45,596 bases of DNA from Deferribacterales bacterium UBA4806 (GTDB lineage Bacteria; Chrysiogenota; Deferribacteres; Deferribacterales; UBA228): positions 1-45,596 of the forward strand of contig DHGE01000072.1 in the NCBI GenBank assembly GCA_002402635.1, given 5' to 3'. The position numbers and the translations under genes were made by a program. Shown in pieces: positions 17,409-23,634 of this stretch (position 1 is its first letter; every line of letters begins with the position of its first letter). The notes under the pieces are model-generated. The model had not been told where the DNA came from. It made no database searches and was given only the letters and a program-made list of their open reading frames with translations.

Positions 17409-17621
17409 TTATTTAGTTTCCACAAAGAACAAGCCTTTGGGCAAATTACCTTTGATATGACTTGCTACAATGTTCTTTAATCTTGCATTAGGTGGTACTT
17501 GTAATTTGGAGTCCTTGTAGTCAATTACTACCGGGTAATCCAACTTACTTACTAATAAACCTTTTACATCTGCTTTCTTTACCTTTTTTACGGGTTCACT
17601 TACTTCTTTTATTTCATCCAT
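17409..17621 (-). CDS. Small protein preceding the sheath (70 aa)
   Basis: ATG at 17621 behind GGGGGTTTTAAA, first gene after promoter element copy 3. Basic/acidic N-terminus (MDEIKEVSEPVKKVKKADV) followed by a small beta-rich region 'YPVVIDYKDSKLQVPPNARLKNI'. No family recognised. Co-transcription with sheath and tube suggests a tail accessory role. Confidence 0.65.
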   Translation of the reverse strand: MDEIKEVSEPVKKVKKADVKGLLVSKLDYPVVIDYKDSKLQVPPNARLKNIVASHIKGNLPKGLFFVETK

Positions 17622-17646
17622 TTTAAAACCCCCATATTTATTATCA

Positions 17647-17682
17647 TATATTATAATAACTCTTTTCCATTTTAAATGTTAC
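17647..17682 (-). promoter_or_regulatory. Conserved late-type promoter element, copy 3
   Basis: Minus strand: AACATTT, AAAATGG, then AAAAGAGTTATTATAATA. It ends 25 bases before the ATG at 17621 and would drive the main tail operon (sheath, tube, tape measure, hub, spike). This copy has the longest leader. Confidence 0.7.
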
Positions 17683-17699
17683 TATTTCTTTTTGTTCAC

Positions 17700-17735
17700 T
17701 TATAATTCTTTTAAAAATTGCTCTTGCTTAGTCAT
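17700..17735 (-). pseudogene. Orphan 11-codon capsid-targeting-tag remnant
   Basis: Minus strand encodes M-T-K-Q-E-Q-F-L-K-E-L followed at once by TAA. This equals the first 11 residues of the tagged cargo proteins, including an L-K-E site, but nothing follows it. No good Shine-Dalgarno precedes it. It lies in the gap between the 135-aa gene and promoter copy 3, next to the tagged genes at 18360-18974. It is either the leftover of a deleted cargo gene or a tag in search of a partner. A functional 11-aa peptide cannot be excluded. Confidence 0.55.
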
Positions 17736-17743
17736 AATTTTAT

Positions 17744-18151
17744 TTATGGTAAACTTCCATACATTATATTAGGTGGTATTTTTTTGAAAAAGCCTCCGAA
17801 ATCAAACTTTAAAGGATTTTTAATAGCCTCTATATTTTTTTCTACTTCTTCAAGATAATCATATACCTCTCTTTCTTTTTTTAAATCAAACTCGTGTTTT
17901 ATCTTGTTTCTTTTCTTTCTATCTTCAATGCGGTTGGGATTAAATAGGTCTGAATAACCATACCCTACAGCCTCATCAGGGTCAAAGACTACTACATACA
18001 ATTTGGGTTTATGTCTAATAAAACCTACCTTAGAATGACCTTCCAATTTATTACTTAACATCTGATTAAGCCTTAATAATTTAAGCATACATAAATCCTT
18101 ATACCCTTCATTAATTTTTTGCGAAATTTTATTTAGTCTATTATTGCTCAT
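17744..18151 (-). CDS. Hypothetical protein (135 aa)
   Basis: ATG at 18151 behind GGGAGAGAGCT. Lys-rich, with a helical N-terminus, a short beta core ('PKLYVVVFDPDEAVGYGY') and a highly charged helix from about residue 75. An I-N-E triplet at residues 13-15 near the N-terminus could be a protease site like those of tagged proteins, although the tag itself is absent. No family recognised. It lies between head-completion genes and the tail operon. Confidence 0.6.
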   Translation of the reverse strand: MSNNRLNKISQKINEGYKDLCMLKLLRLNQMLSNKLEGHSKVGFIRHKPKLYVVVFDPDEAVGYGYSDLFNPNRIEDRKKRNKIKHEFDLKKEREVYDYLEEVEKNIEAIKNPLKFDFGGFFKKIPPNIMYGSLP

Positions 18152-18162
18152 AGCTCTCTCCC

Positions 18163-18363
18163 CTATGGTTTTGCTCCCAGCCTTCTTATCAACTGAACAG
18201 CGGTAGCATACTCATCATCACTGAATTGGTCTAGAATATTTAATAAAACGGGGTCTTTAGCGGCAAAAAAATTCCTAACTGAAGCCTTGTTCTGAATATT
18301 CCCTCTAAATCTGGTGTATAGCAATGTTATTATATTTATTAATACCATCTGACTGACTTTCAT
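18163..18363 (-). CDS. Hypothetical protein (66 aa)
   Basis: ATG at 18363 overlaps the stop of the upstream gene (ATGA). N-terminal hydrophobic helix (MKVSQMVLINIITLLYTRF) may be amphipathic rather than membrane-spanning because of flanking charges; a second helix-loop follows ('DPVLLNILDQFSDDEYATAVQLIRRLG'). No family recognised. Confidence 0.55.
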   Translation of the reverse strand: MKVSQMVLINIITLLYTRFRGNIQNKASVRNFFAAKDPVLLNILDQFSDDEYATAVQLIRRLGAKP

Positions 18364-18617
18364 TCTACTACCTCACCATTGAATTGATAATCTTTATTGG
18401 GACTAACTTTACTATCATTACTTTTTAAGACATCAATAAGAAGTAAAGGTTCATCTTTATCTATTAATTTTTTCACTTTAAAATCTATTTTCTTGCCATT
18501 TTCTAATTCGTAATTTACTACAACATCACCTACTTTCAAACTATATAAATCAACTACATCATTATCTGCATCTATTTTGGTTTCAAATATATTTAAAAAC
18601 TGTTGTTGTTTAGTCAT
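18360..18617 (-). CDS. Tagged small beta protein (85 aa), family 1
   Basis: Begins M-T-K-Q-Q-Q-F-L-N-I-F-E, the shared N-terminal tag with an I-F-E candidate protease site. The rest ('DLYSLKVGDVVVNYELENGKKIDFKVKKLIDKDEPLLLIDVLKS') is a compact beta domain. It aligns clearly with the product of 20806-21042 ('ELKPGDTIYDYDLNGDIIDFAIEKVEDLDIPLFKIKVIKSTNN'), so the two are paralogues with different tags. No known family. Inferred internal head protein. Confidence 0.65.
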   Translation of the reverse strand: MTKQQQFLNIFETKIDADNDVVDLYSLKVGDVVVNYELENGKKIDFKVKKLIDKDEPLLLIDVLKSNDSKVSPNKDYQFNGEVVE

Positions 18618-18626
18618 ATAATTTTC

Positions 18627-18974
18627 CTATGCAAAACTAGGTTCTAACATAAAATTATTTGTATCTAATGACTTTATAAATTTTTTAAAATTCTTACCAT
18701 CACTAAATATATTTTGCAAATAGGCGATAAACTTGGGTTTATTTAATTTCTTTCTTAAATCTTCTATAGCTAATAAAATCCTCATAAGGTCATACTTATC
18801 AAGTTTAAATGAACTACCATCTGGAAAAAAGTAGTACCCTTTACCATGTTGAGCAATCTCCATTAAATTAGTAATAATATCCTCATCAGGTAAATAATCT
18901 TTTAGCAATTTTAATTCCCTGTCTATAAAAGCAACCTCTTCTAAAATTTTTAAAAATTGTTGTTGTTTAGTCAT
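18627..18974 (-). CDS. Tagged helical protein (115 aa)
   Basis: ATG at 18974 behind GGGGAGAAAATAAAA. Starts M-T-K-Q-Q-Q-F-L-K-I-L-E-E, the same tag with an I-L-E candidate cleavage site, then a charged helical domain with no recognised family. It lies tandem to the other tagged gene at 18360-18617. Inferred to be delivered into the prohead. Confidence 0.65.
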   Translation of the reverse strand: MTKQQQFLKILEEVAFIDRELKLLKDYLPDEDIITNLMEIAQHGKGYYFFPDGSSFKLDKYDLMRILLAIEDLRKKLNKPKFIAYLQNIFSDGKNFKKFIKSLDTNNFMLEPSFA

Positions 18975-18976
18975 TT

Positions 18977-19096
18977 TTATTTTCTCCCCATCTTTCTTTT
19001 TAACTCCTCGATTTCAGCCTGTTTAAGCTTTATATATAATTCCACATAAGCTTGGGTATCAGCAAAATCTAACTCAAATAAATCTTTGACGCTCAT
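18977..19096 (-). CDS. Small helical protein after the gp26-like gene (39 aa)
   Basis: ATG at 19096 overlaps the end of the gp26-like gene and is preceded by GGAGCTTAAA. A longer reading from an ATG at 19207 would run inside the previous gene and is less likely. The product starts MSVKDLFELDFADTQAY and ends in a charged helix. A short helical ORF directly after a tail-assembly gene recalls two-part tail chaperone genes, but no slippery sequence was identified. Confidence 0.5.
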   Translation of the reverse strand: MSVKDLFELDFADTQAYVELYIKLKQAEIEELKRKMGRK

Positions 19097-19097
19097 T

Positions 19098-19832
19098 TTA
19101 AGCTCCTTCATCCAAAACAATTCGAAGTGAATTAGGTCTTTGTGGTGAACGAAATTTATCCAGCAAGAAGCTGTCACCTCCGGTATCAAGGTTAACTTCA
19201 TTTTCAAACTGACATTTCTTACATTTAAACTTTACAGGTTTTACCCCGTGGTTTAATTTTTTATCTATCTCCGAATAGATTTCAATTACATCTGGTCTAT
19301 ATTCATTAGCTATTACTCTATAAGCATCTTCATATTTCATATTTCTCATTTGTTTTGCCATTACTGCTATATCATCATTATCCTTTTTCATATCTAATAG
19401 CTGTATATAATCTCCCACTGTTAATGGAGTAAACTCATACCTTTCATCTTCATTTATTTTCAAAACTAATGGTAATTTTTTTACTTCTAAATCTTTAAAC
19501 TCTATATTATTTAATTTTATTGTCTCTGTATTCTCTTCTCGACAACCATTACAAAAATAGGTTAACTTTAAATTAGTACTGCCTAAAGTACTAATCCTTC
19601 TTAATAATATAATAAATAAAAAATCCATTAATGTTATACTGTATTTATCGAAATTAGCATTAATCCCTTCCATCAACTGTTTTACTCTGTCTTGTAAAGA
19701 TATATTACTGGTGGAGTATTGTTTCACTTCACCGTAGGTGAAAGGTCTATAAGTTATATTATAATTCTCAGGGTAGGCTAACCCTTTACTCGGTAAATCT
19801 TTTACCTGTATATATGGTAAGTTTTTTTCCAT
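19098..19832 (-). CDS. Baseplate hub assembly protein, T4 gp26-like
   Basis: 244 aa, ATG at 19832 behind AAAGGAGTTTAA. 'IQVKDLPSKGLAYPENYNITYRPFTYGEVKQYS' at the start and 'LTYFCNGCREENTETIKLNNIEFKDLEVKKLP' in the middle follow the pattern of the T4 baseplate protein family (gp26; 'LPSkG..Yp....i..rp.t..E...l' and a CxxC pair). A second CxxC ('FKCKKCQFENEV') near the C-terminus makes a possible zinc ribbon. These proteins act in assembly of the hub and are not major virion components. Confidence 0.65.
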   Translation of the reverse strand: MEKNLPYIQVKDLPSKGLAYPENYNITYRPFTYGEVKQYSTSNISLQDRVKQLMEGINANFDKYSITLMDFLFIILLRRISTLGSTNLKLTYFCNGCREENTETIKLNNIEFKDLEVKKLPLVLKINEDERYEFTPLTVGDYIQLLDMKKDNDDIAVMAKQMRNMKYEDAYRVIANEYRPDVIEIYSEIDKKLNHGVKPVKFKCKKCQFENEVNLDTGGDSFLLDKFRSPQRPNSLRIVLDEGA

Positions 19833-19844
19833 TTAAACTCCTTT

Positions 19845-20363
19845 TTAATCATCTAAATATTTTGGTTGAATATTATTTTTATTTAATATATTTAATGTCT
19901 GCTCATCTTTTTTCCAACTTTTAAATATAAAAACTTTACACTTACCACCAAATCTAGCATTTATTATTTTTGAATTGTTATATAAATCAATTTTATCATT
20001 AAAAATCCCTCCTTTTATATATGAATAATCATATAAAATAACATTATTATTAAAAACACCTTCATCTATACCCGACTTATCCTCCAGAAAGATAACCTTA
20101 TCAAATATACCTTTTAATATTATTGAGTTATCAGATAAAGAAATACCACCAAATCTATCAATATCCAAACAGGCATTTTTAAATTTAATACCCTTACCTT
20201 TACACCTTCTATAAAAATCTTCTACATCAATTTCATAAAAAGAGTGTATTCTTTCTATACCTAATTCATCTAATAAATCATTTATATTATTTTCATTAAC
20301 TACTATTATCTTTTTCTTTTGTTCTAATTGACACTCATTTAAAAATATTTCCTGTTTAGTCAT
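19845..20363 (-). CDS. Tagged beta-solenoid protein 1 (172 aa)
   Basis: ATG at 20363 behind GGAGGTGATAAA. A further ATG at 20417 would read through the promoter element, so it is rejected. Starts M-T-K-Q-E-I-F-L-N-E-C, tag with L-N-E site. Then a short conserved N-domain ('RRCKGKGIKFKNACLDIDRFGGISLSDNSIILKGIFD') and three 17-residue solenoid turns of pattern F...(V/I).L...S.I..G. The C-terminal cap 'SWKKDEQTLNILNKNNIQ' is shared with the other solenoids. It lacks most of the repeats present in the larger paralogues. Inferred internal head protein. Confidence 0.75.
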   Translation of the reverse strand: MTKQEIFLNECQLEQKKKIIVVNENNINDLLDELGIERIHSFYEIDVEDFYRRCKGKGIKFKNACLDIDRFGGISLSDNSIILKGIFDKVIFLEDKSGIDEGVFNNNVILYDYSYIKGGIFNDKIDLYNNSKIINARFGGKCKVFIFKSWKKDEQTLNILNKNNIQPKYLDD

Positions 20364-20376
20364 TTTATCACCTCCA

Positions 20377-20410
20377 TATATTATAATAACTCTTTTTTGT
20401 TTAAAATGCT
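20377..20410 (-). promoter_or_regulatory. Conserved late-type promoter element, copy 4
   Basis: Minus strand: AGCATTT, TAAACA, then AAAAAGAGTTATTATAATA, ending 13 bases before the ATG at 20363. The first base of the AACATTT box is G here. It starts a unit headed by a solenoid cargo gene and containing the gp26-like gene. Confidence 0.7.
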
Positions 20411-20805
20411 CACTCATCTATAGAAGTGAGTTTATATCGCTTTAAAATATCTAAGGTATTCCCTATGACCTCTTTCGCAATAACTTTAAATGTTTTTACC
20501 TGTACAGTATCTCTTACCAATCCTATTAAACTTCCTGTATCAATATCCTCTACTGTGTATAAATATGCCTCTTGTAAATTACTAGCTGTATATAAATCAG
20601 CAAAACTAAAATCCAGACTACTTATTATCCCTCTATGAATATCCGGATTACTAGTATGTGTTCCTGCATAGTCACCATATAATTGGTCTTGTAGAGTGTC
20701 CTCTGGTTTGTATAAGTAAAAGTCTAACCCAACTTGGTTGATTAAATTAGCTAACCTTTCTCTACATAGATTTTGATAAATCTTTTCTACATTGTAAAGT
20801 GCCAT
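20410..20805 (-). CDS. Putative neck or tail-completion protein (131 aa)
   Basis: Starts MALYNVEKIYQNLCRERL; the gene lies in the region between capsid and sheath where head completion, neck and tail-terminator genes occur. It is predicted mixed alpha/beta ('LQEAYLYTVEDIDTGSLIGLVRDTVQVKTFKVIAKEV'). No family signature strong enough to name. The stop overlaps promoter copy 4. Confidence 0.45.
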   Translation of the reverse strand: MALYNVEKIYQNLCRERLANLINQVGLDFYLYKPEDTLQDQLYGDYAGTHTSNPDIHRGIISSLDFSFADLYTASNLQEAYLYTVEDIDTGSLIGLVRDTVQVKTFKVIAKEVIGNTLDILKRYKLTSIDE

Positions 20806-21042
20806 CTAAAAATACACCATTTCCCCATCATAATAAACATTTTTATATTCTTTATTGTTAGTACTTTTAATAACTTTTATCTTAAATAAAGGTATATCTA
20901 AATCCTCTACTTTCTCTATCGCAAAATCAATAATATCCCCATTAAGATCATAATCATATATGGTATCCCCTGGTTTTAACTCAAAAGCATCCTTTGCCAC
21001 CTGTTCAAGTATTTTTTCTGTGTAACTTTTTTGAAGGGTCAT
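20806..21042 (-). CDS. Small beta protein with tag-like start, family 1 paralogue (78 aa)
   Basis: ATG at 21042, GGGGG seven bases upstream, overlapping the stop of the SWIM-like gene. A longer reading from 21117 lies inside that gene. Begins M-T-L-Q-K-S-Y-T-E-K-I-L-E-Q: a diverged tag with an I-L-E candidate cleavage site at 11-13. The body is homologous to that of 18360-18617. Stop is TAG. Confidence 0.6.
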   Translation of the reverse strand: MTLQKSYTEKILEQVAKDAFELKPGDTIYDYDLNGDIIDFAIEKVEDLDIPLFKIKVIKSTNNKEYKNVYYDGEMVYF

Positions 21043-21043
21043 A

Positions 21044-21622
21044 CTATAGCCCCCATATAGTTCTTGTAATTTTACTATCAACCCATCTATTTTTTGGGTG
21101 ACATAAAAACAATGCAAAATGATACAAATGTTTACAAACCCCTGGTGTGCGTTTAAAATTTCTTGGTGGTAGTTTATTCTTAGAGTGATAAAGACGTGGT
21201 TGCCCTACTAAAGCTCCATATTGCTTGTTATAGTATTCAAAACTAAACCTAAAATCAAAACAAGCACATTTTACCATAACATCATCAGTTTTCAAGGAAG
21301 GTAGTTTATAATAAAAATGTAAATCCTGTATTTGTACATATTTCCAATCCTTCTTTTTAGCATACTCATCAGCCTCTTCTTGATTAGTTATCTTCTTAAA
21401 CTGAACTTCCTTAAATTGCATTATCAACTTGTAACTTACCTTTCTGGGGTTAGTTATACTTCTGGTCTCAGCCATAAACATAATAGTCCTTGTTCCTGCA
21501 AATGGTCTAACATTAAAGAAAGAAAATCTATAATTCCAACCTTTATAAAACTCAGGTGTTCTACCATCTTGGTGAGCTGTTCTTAATAGATAACTATATT
21601 TTAATAATTCTTCAAAGGTCAC
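21044..21622 (-). CDS. SWIM-like zinc-finger protein
   Basis: 192 aa. GTG start at 21622 overlapping the stop of the DUF5661-like gene (GTGA), with AAGGGGATG upstream. The C-terminal half carries C-x-C-x(n)-C-x-H: 'VKCACFDFRFSFEYYNKQYG' and 'TPGVCKHLYHFALFL', the pattern of SWIM-type zinc fingers. Such proteins with 'CsCpDF....GvCKHl' occur in large phages near structural genes. The N-terminal half is beta-rich ('KGWNYRFSFFNVRPFAGTRTIMFMAE'). Exact role unknown; a DNA- or protein-binding virion component is possible. Confidence 0.6.
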   Translation of the reverse strand: MTFEELLKYSYLLRTAHQDGRTPEFYKGWNYRFSFFNVRPFAGTRTIMFMAETRSITNPRKVSYKLIMQFKEVQFKKITNQEEADEYAKKKDWKYVQIQDLHFYYKLPSLKTDDVMVKCACFDFRFSFEYYNKQYGALVGQPRLYHSKNKLPPRNFKRTPGVCKHLYHFALFLCHPKNRWVDSKITRTIWGL

Positions 21623-21906
21623 TCTTTAGCATCCCCTTCCATTCTTTTCAACCTTGTATAATAGTCCTGTATCTCATATAGATGAGCCAAAGCAATTTTC
21701 CCAGCAATAACAGGATCACCATGAACAATATCAATATCAGGATATTTACCATGCTCCATTTCAACTTCTAACCCCATTTTAAATTGTCTAAAATCAATCT
21801 TATCAAAATCAACACCGATTTCAGTGCCTATATTCCAAGCTTCCTCATCTGTAAATTGTTCCTTAGTTATTAATTGTTCCAAAAACTTCTGCACTTTGGT
21901 TTTCAT
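21619..21906 (-). CDS. DUF5661-like protein with tag-like N-terminus (95 aa)
   Basis: ATG at 21906 (ATGA overlap with the upstream gene, GGGGTG before it). Residues about 25-90 match the DUF5661 pattern: 'IGTEIGVDFDKIDFRQFKMGLEVEMEHG', then 'VIAGKIALAHLYEIQDYYTRLKRME'. Function of that family is unknown; it recurs in phages and bacteria. The start M-K-T-K-V-Q-K-F-L-E-Q resembles the cargo tag and the T4 targeting peptide, with a possible F-L-E site. If so, it is another head cargo. Confidence 0.65.
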   Translation of the reverse strand: MKTKVQKFLEQLITKEQFTDEEAWNIGTEIGVDFDKIDFRQFKMGLEVEMEHGKYPDIDIVHGDPVIAGKIALAHLYEIQDYYTRLKRMEGDAKE

Positions 21907-22562
21907 TTTACACCCCACTTGTCTGGGGTATCAAAAGTCTCATGAAAGTTTCCTTTACTGTCATACCCCCCAGCCCAGTTGCCACCATACCACTTGGCAA
22001 CTTTCTCGTTAAAAATTGTAAAAATACTATTATCTACATCACCAAAAGTCCCTTTATAAAACTTACCATTAAAAATTCTTTTTCCTTTCTTTTCTGCCTT
22101 AAAAGTTCCTTTATACCATTCCCCATTAAACTCACTACCTTTAAAAATACCACCATTCCATTTACCAAAAAAACTACCATCAATAAAAACACCACCATTC
22201 CAAACAACATCTTGTCCTACGTTAACCTTATTAAATAACCCACCTTCTATCTTAGCATTTCTAGTATCAATATATCCTTCACTCCAATCTACATCATATA
22301 TAATACCACCAGTAAAAACAAAATTAGTTTTTATGGTTTTATAAGCAGGAATAATCCCTCCCCTTATAATACCTCTCTCCCAAACTAAAACATTCCTTAT
22401 AATTTTATTATTGAATTTATAATTATCTGCTACCATTACTCTTGCAGGTTGCATAAGGTCTAACTCTAACAACCATTGGTATTTTGGAGTATAAAAATCC
22501 TCTACTAATTCTAATCCAATTATTGTTATGTATTTGTTTATGGTATAATAGTTTTTAGGCAA
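21903..22562 (-). CDS. W/F-x-x-G repeat protein without tag (219 aa)
   Basis: TTG start at 22562 behind GGAGGTAATTT. Residues 60-205 are a beta-solenoid-like repeat: 'GGLFNKVNVGQDVVWNGGVFIDGSF', 'GKWNGGIFKGSEFNGEWYKGTF', 'WYGGNWAGG'. This pentapeptide-like W/F..G pattern links it to the tagged gene at 28039-28521. Its N-terminus (LPKNYYTINKYITIIG) has no tag. Probably a structural or scaffolding solenoid; location relative to capsid is unknown. Confidence 0.6.
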   Translation of the reverse strand: MPKNYYTINKYITIIGLELVEDFYTPKYQWLLELDLMQPARVMVADNYKFNNKIIRNVLVWERGIIRGGIIPAYKTIKTNFVFTGGIIYDVDWSEGYIDTRNAKIEGGLFNKVNVGQDVVWNGGVFIDGSFFGKWNGGIFKGSEFNGEWYKGTFKAEKKGKRIFNGKFYKGTFGDVDNSIFTIFNEKVAKWYGGNWAGGYDSKGNFHETFDTPDKWGVK

Positions 22563-22565
22563 AAA

Positions 22566-23189
22566 TTACCTCCACGCCTTGTAAAACTCTAAATTATTTT
22601 CTAATAAATTCTGGGTAGTATCTCTTATTAATTCCTCACCTTCTTGTACCAATTGGTCAGCATCTGTAGTCAAAGGCAAATCATTCAATGTAAAAGCTCT
22701 TCTGTTTCTACCTAATGCACTTAAAAAATATCCTTTTATCAAATCCAAAAATAAAGTATCTGTAAAATTAATTGTGTCTATATAAAATTCCCCATTTTCA
22801 TCTTCTTTAAGAGTGTGATAATAAATTGCTTTTACATCATACCTACCCTGTATCTCTACATACAAGTTCGGTTTCCTATATTCCCAGATAAATAATCTTT
22901 TATCTTGTTCCATATACCACGGGTCTCGAATAAAATAAGGAACAATCCCAGCTAACTCCAATGGTATTAAATCCATAATCCATTCAGGTGGGTCTATAAA
23001 TGTGTATTTTCTAGTGTTTACCATTATCCATAAATTTTTTAAATGTGGACAATATTTACTATATAAAGCTAATACTCGATTAACAAGTGTTTTAAATCTA
23101 AATGTATCAATTTCAATATCTTTGTCCTGTAAAATAAACTGCCCTGTTTCAATTAACAGGGTGTTCCAAAGGTCTTTTAAGGTTATCAT
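22566..23189 (-). CDS. Putative neck / head-tail connector protein (207 aa)
   Basis: ATG overlaps the stop of the upstream gene (ATGA). Helical protein starting MITLKDLWNTLLIETGQF, with a C-terminal 'LFLDLIKGYFLSALGRNRRAFTLNDLPLTTDADQLVQEGEELI' resembling the helix arrangement of head completion/connector subunits. It is two genes downstream of the major capsid gene. Assigned from position and general appearance only. Confidence 0.45.
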   Translation of the reverse strand: MITLKDLWNTLLIETGQFILQDKDIEIDTFRFKTLVNRVLALYSKYCPHLKNLWIMVNTRKYTFIDPPEWIMDLIPLELAGIVPYFIRDPWYMEQDKRLFIWEYRKPNLYVEIQGRYDVKAIYYHTLKEDENGEFYIDTINFTDTLFLDLIKGYFLSALGRNRRAFTLNDLPLTTDADQLVQEGEELIRDTTQNLLENNLEFYKAWR

Positions 23190-23572
23190 TTAATGTAGTC
23201 TTCGCCTTCATCTAGTTTTTCAGGTGATTTAAAATGGTCTTCTAAAATTTTTATTATCTCCTTTCTAGACTTATTAGAATGCGGCAAAGAATATAGTTTA
23301 CACAACTCTACTAAATCATCTCTTTTCATACTTTCAAAATCCTGTACCGTCTTCTTAACCGGAACCTGTTCATTTTCTTTTACCTGCTCTTCTACTAAAT
23401 CCTCATCAATCTCTTTTATCTGTATGGTATTAAATAGCTTAAACTTATTCTCTAACTTCTTAAAAGTTTCATAATCAATTTCTTTTTGTTTTTTTGAATC
23501 CAATTCCAAAGTTACACCCATATTAGTTAAAATTAAATAACTTTTACCTACATTTTTAACGATATATTTCAT
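23186..23572 (-). CDS. Small protein with SAP/HeH-like C-terminus (128 aa)
   Basis: ATG at 23572 behind AAAGGAGTTTAT, first gene after the capsid terminator. N-terminal beta region; charged linker; then 'MKRDDLVELCKLYSLPHSNKSRKEIIKILEDHF', a helix-extended loop-helix of the SAP/HeH type that in phages is sometimes found in head-tail connector and capsid accessory proteins. The SAP-like reading is tentative. Confidence 0.5.
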   Translation of the reverse strand: MKYIVKNVGKSYLILTNMGVTLELDSKKQKEIDYETFKKLENKFKLFNTIQIKEIDEDLVEEQVKENEQVPVKKTVQDFESMKRDDLVELCKLYSLPHSNKSRKEIIKILEDHFKSPEKLDEGEDYIK

Positions 23573-23592
23573 ATAAACTCCTTTAATAATTT

Positions 23593-23622
23593 AAAAAAGG
23601 AGGGTATAAAACCCCCCTTTTT
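23593..23622 (-). terminator. Rho-independent terminator after the capsid gene
   Basis: On the minus strand AAAAAGGGGGG, loop TTTTATA, then CCCTCCTTTTTT: an 11-bp stem with one G-T wobble followed by a T-run. It starts 12 bases past the stop of the major capsid gene. It probably limits read-through from the very abundant capsid transcript. The gap has no obvious promoter. Confidence 0.75.
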
Positions 23623-23634
23623 AGTATTTTAAAT

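Noticed and set aside
20363..20417. Upstream ATG at 20417 for solenoid protein 1
   Set aside because: The extension would be translated from promoter element DNA; ATG at 20363 has a perfect GGAGGTGATAAA site and matches the family start.
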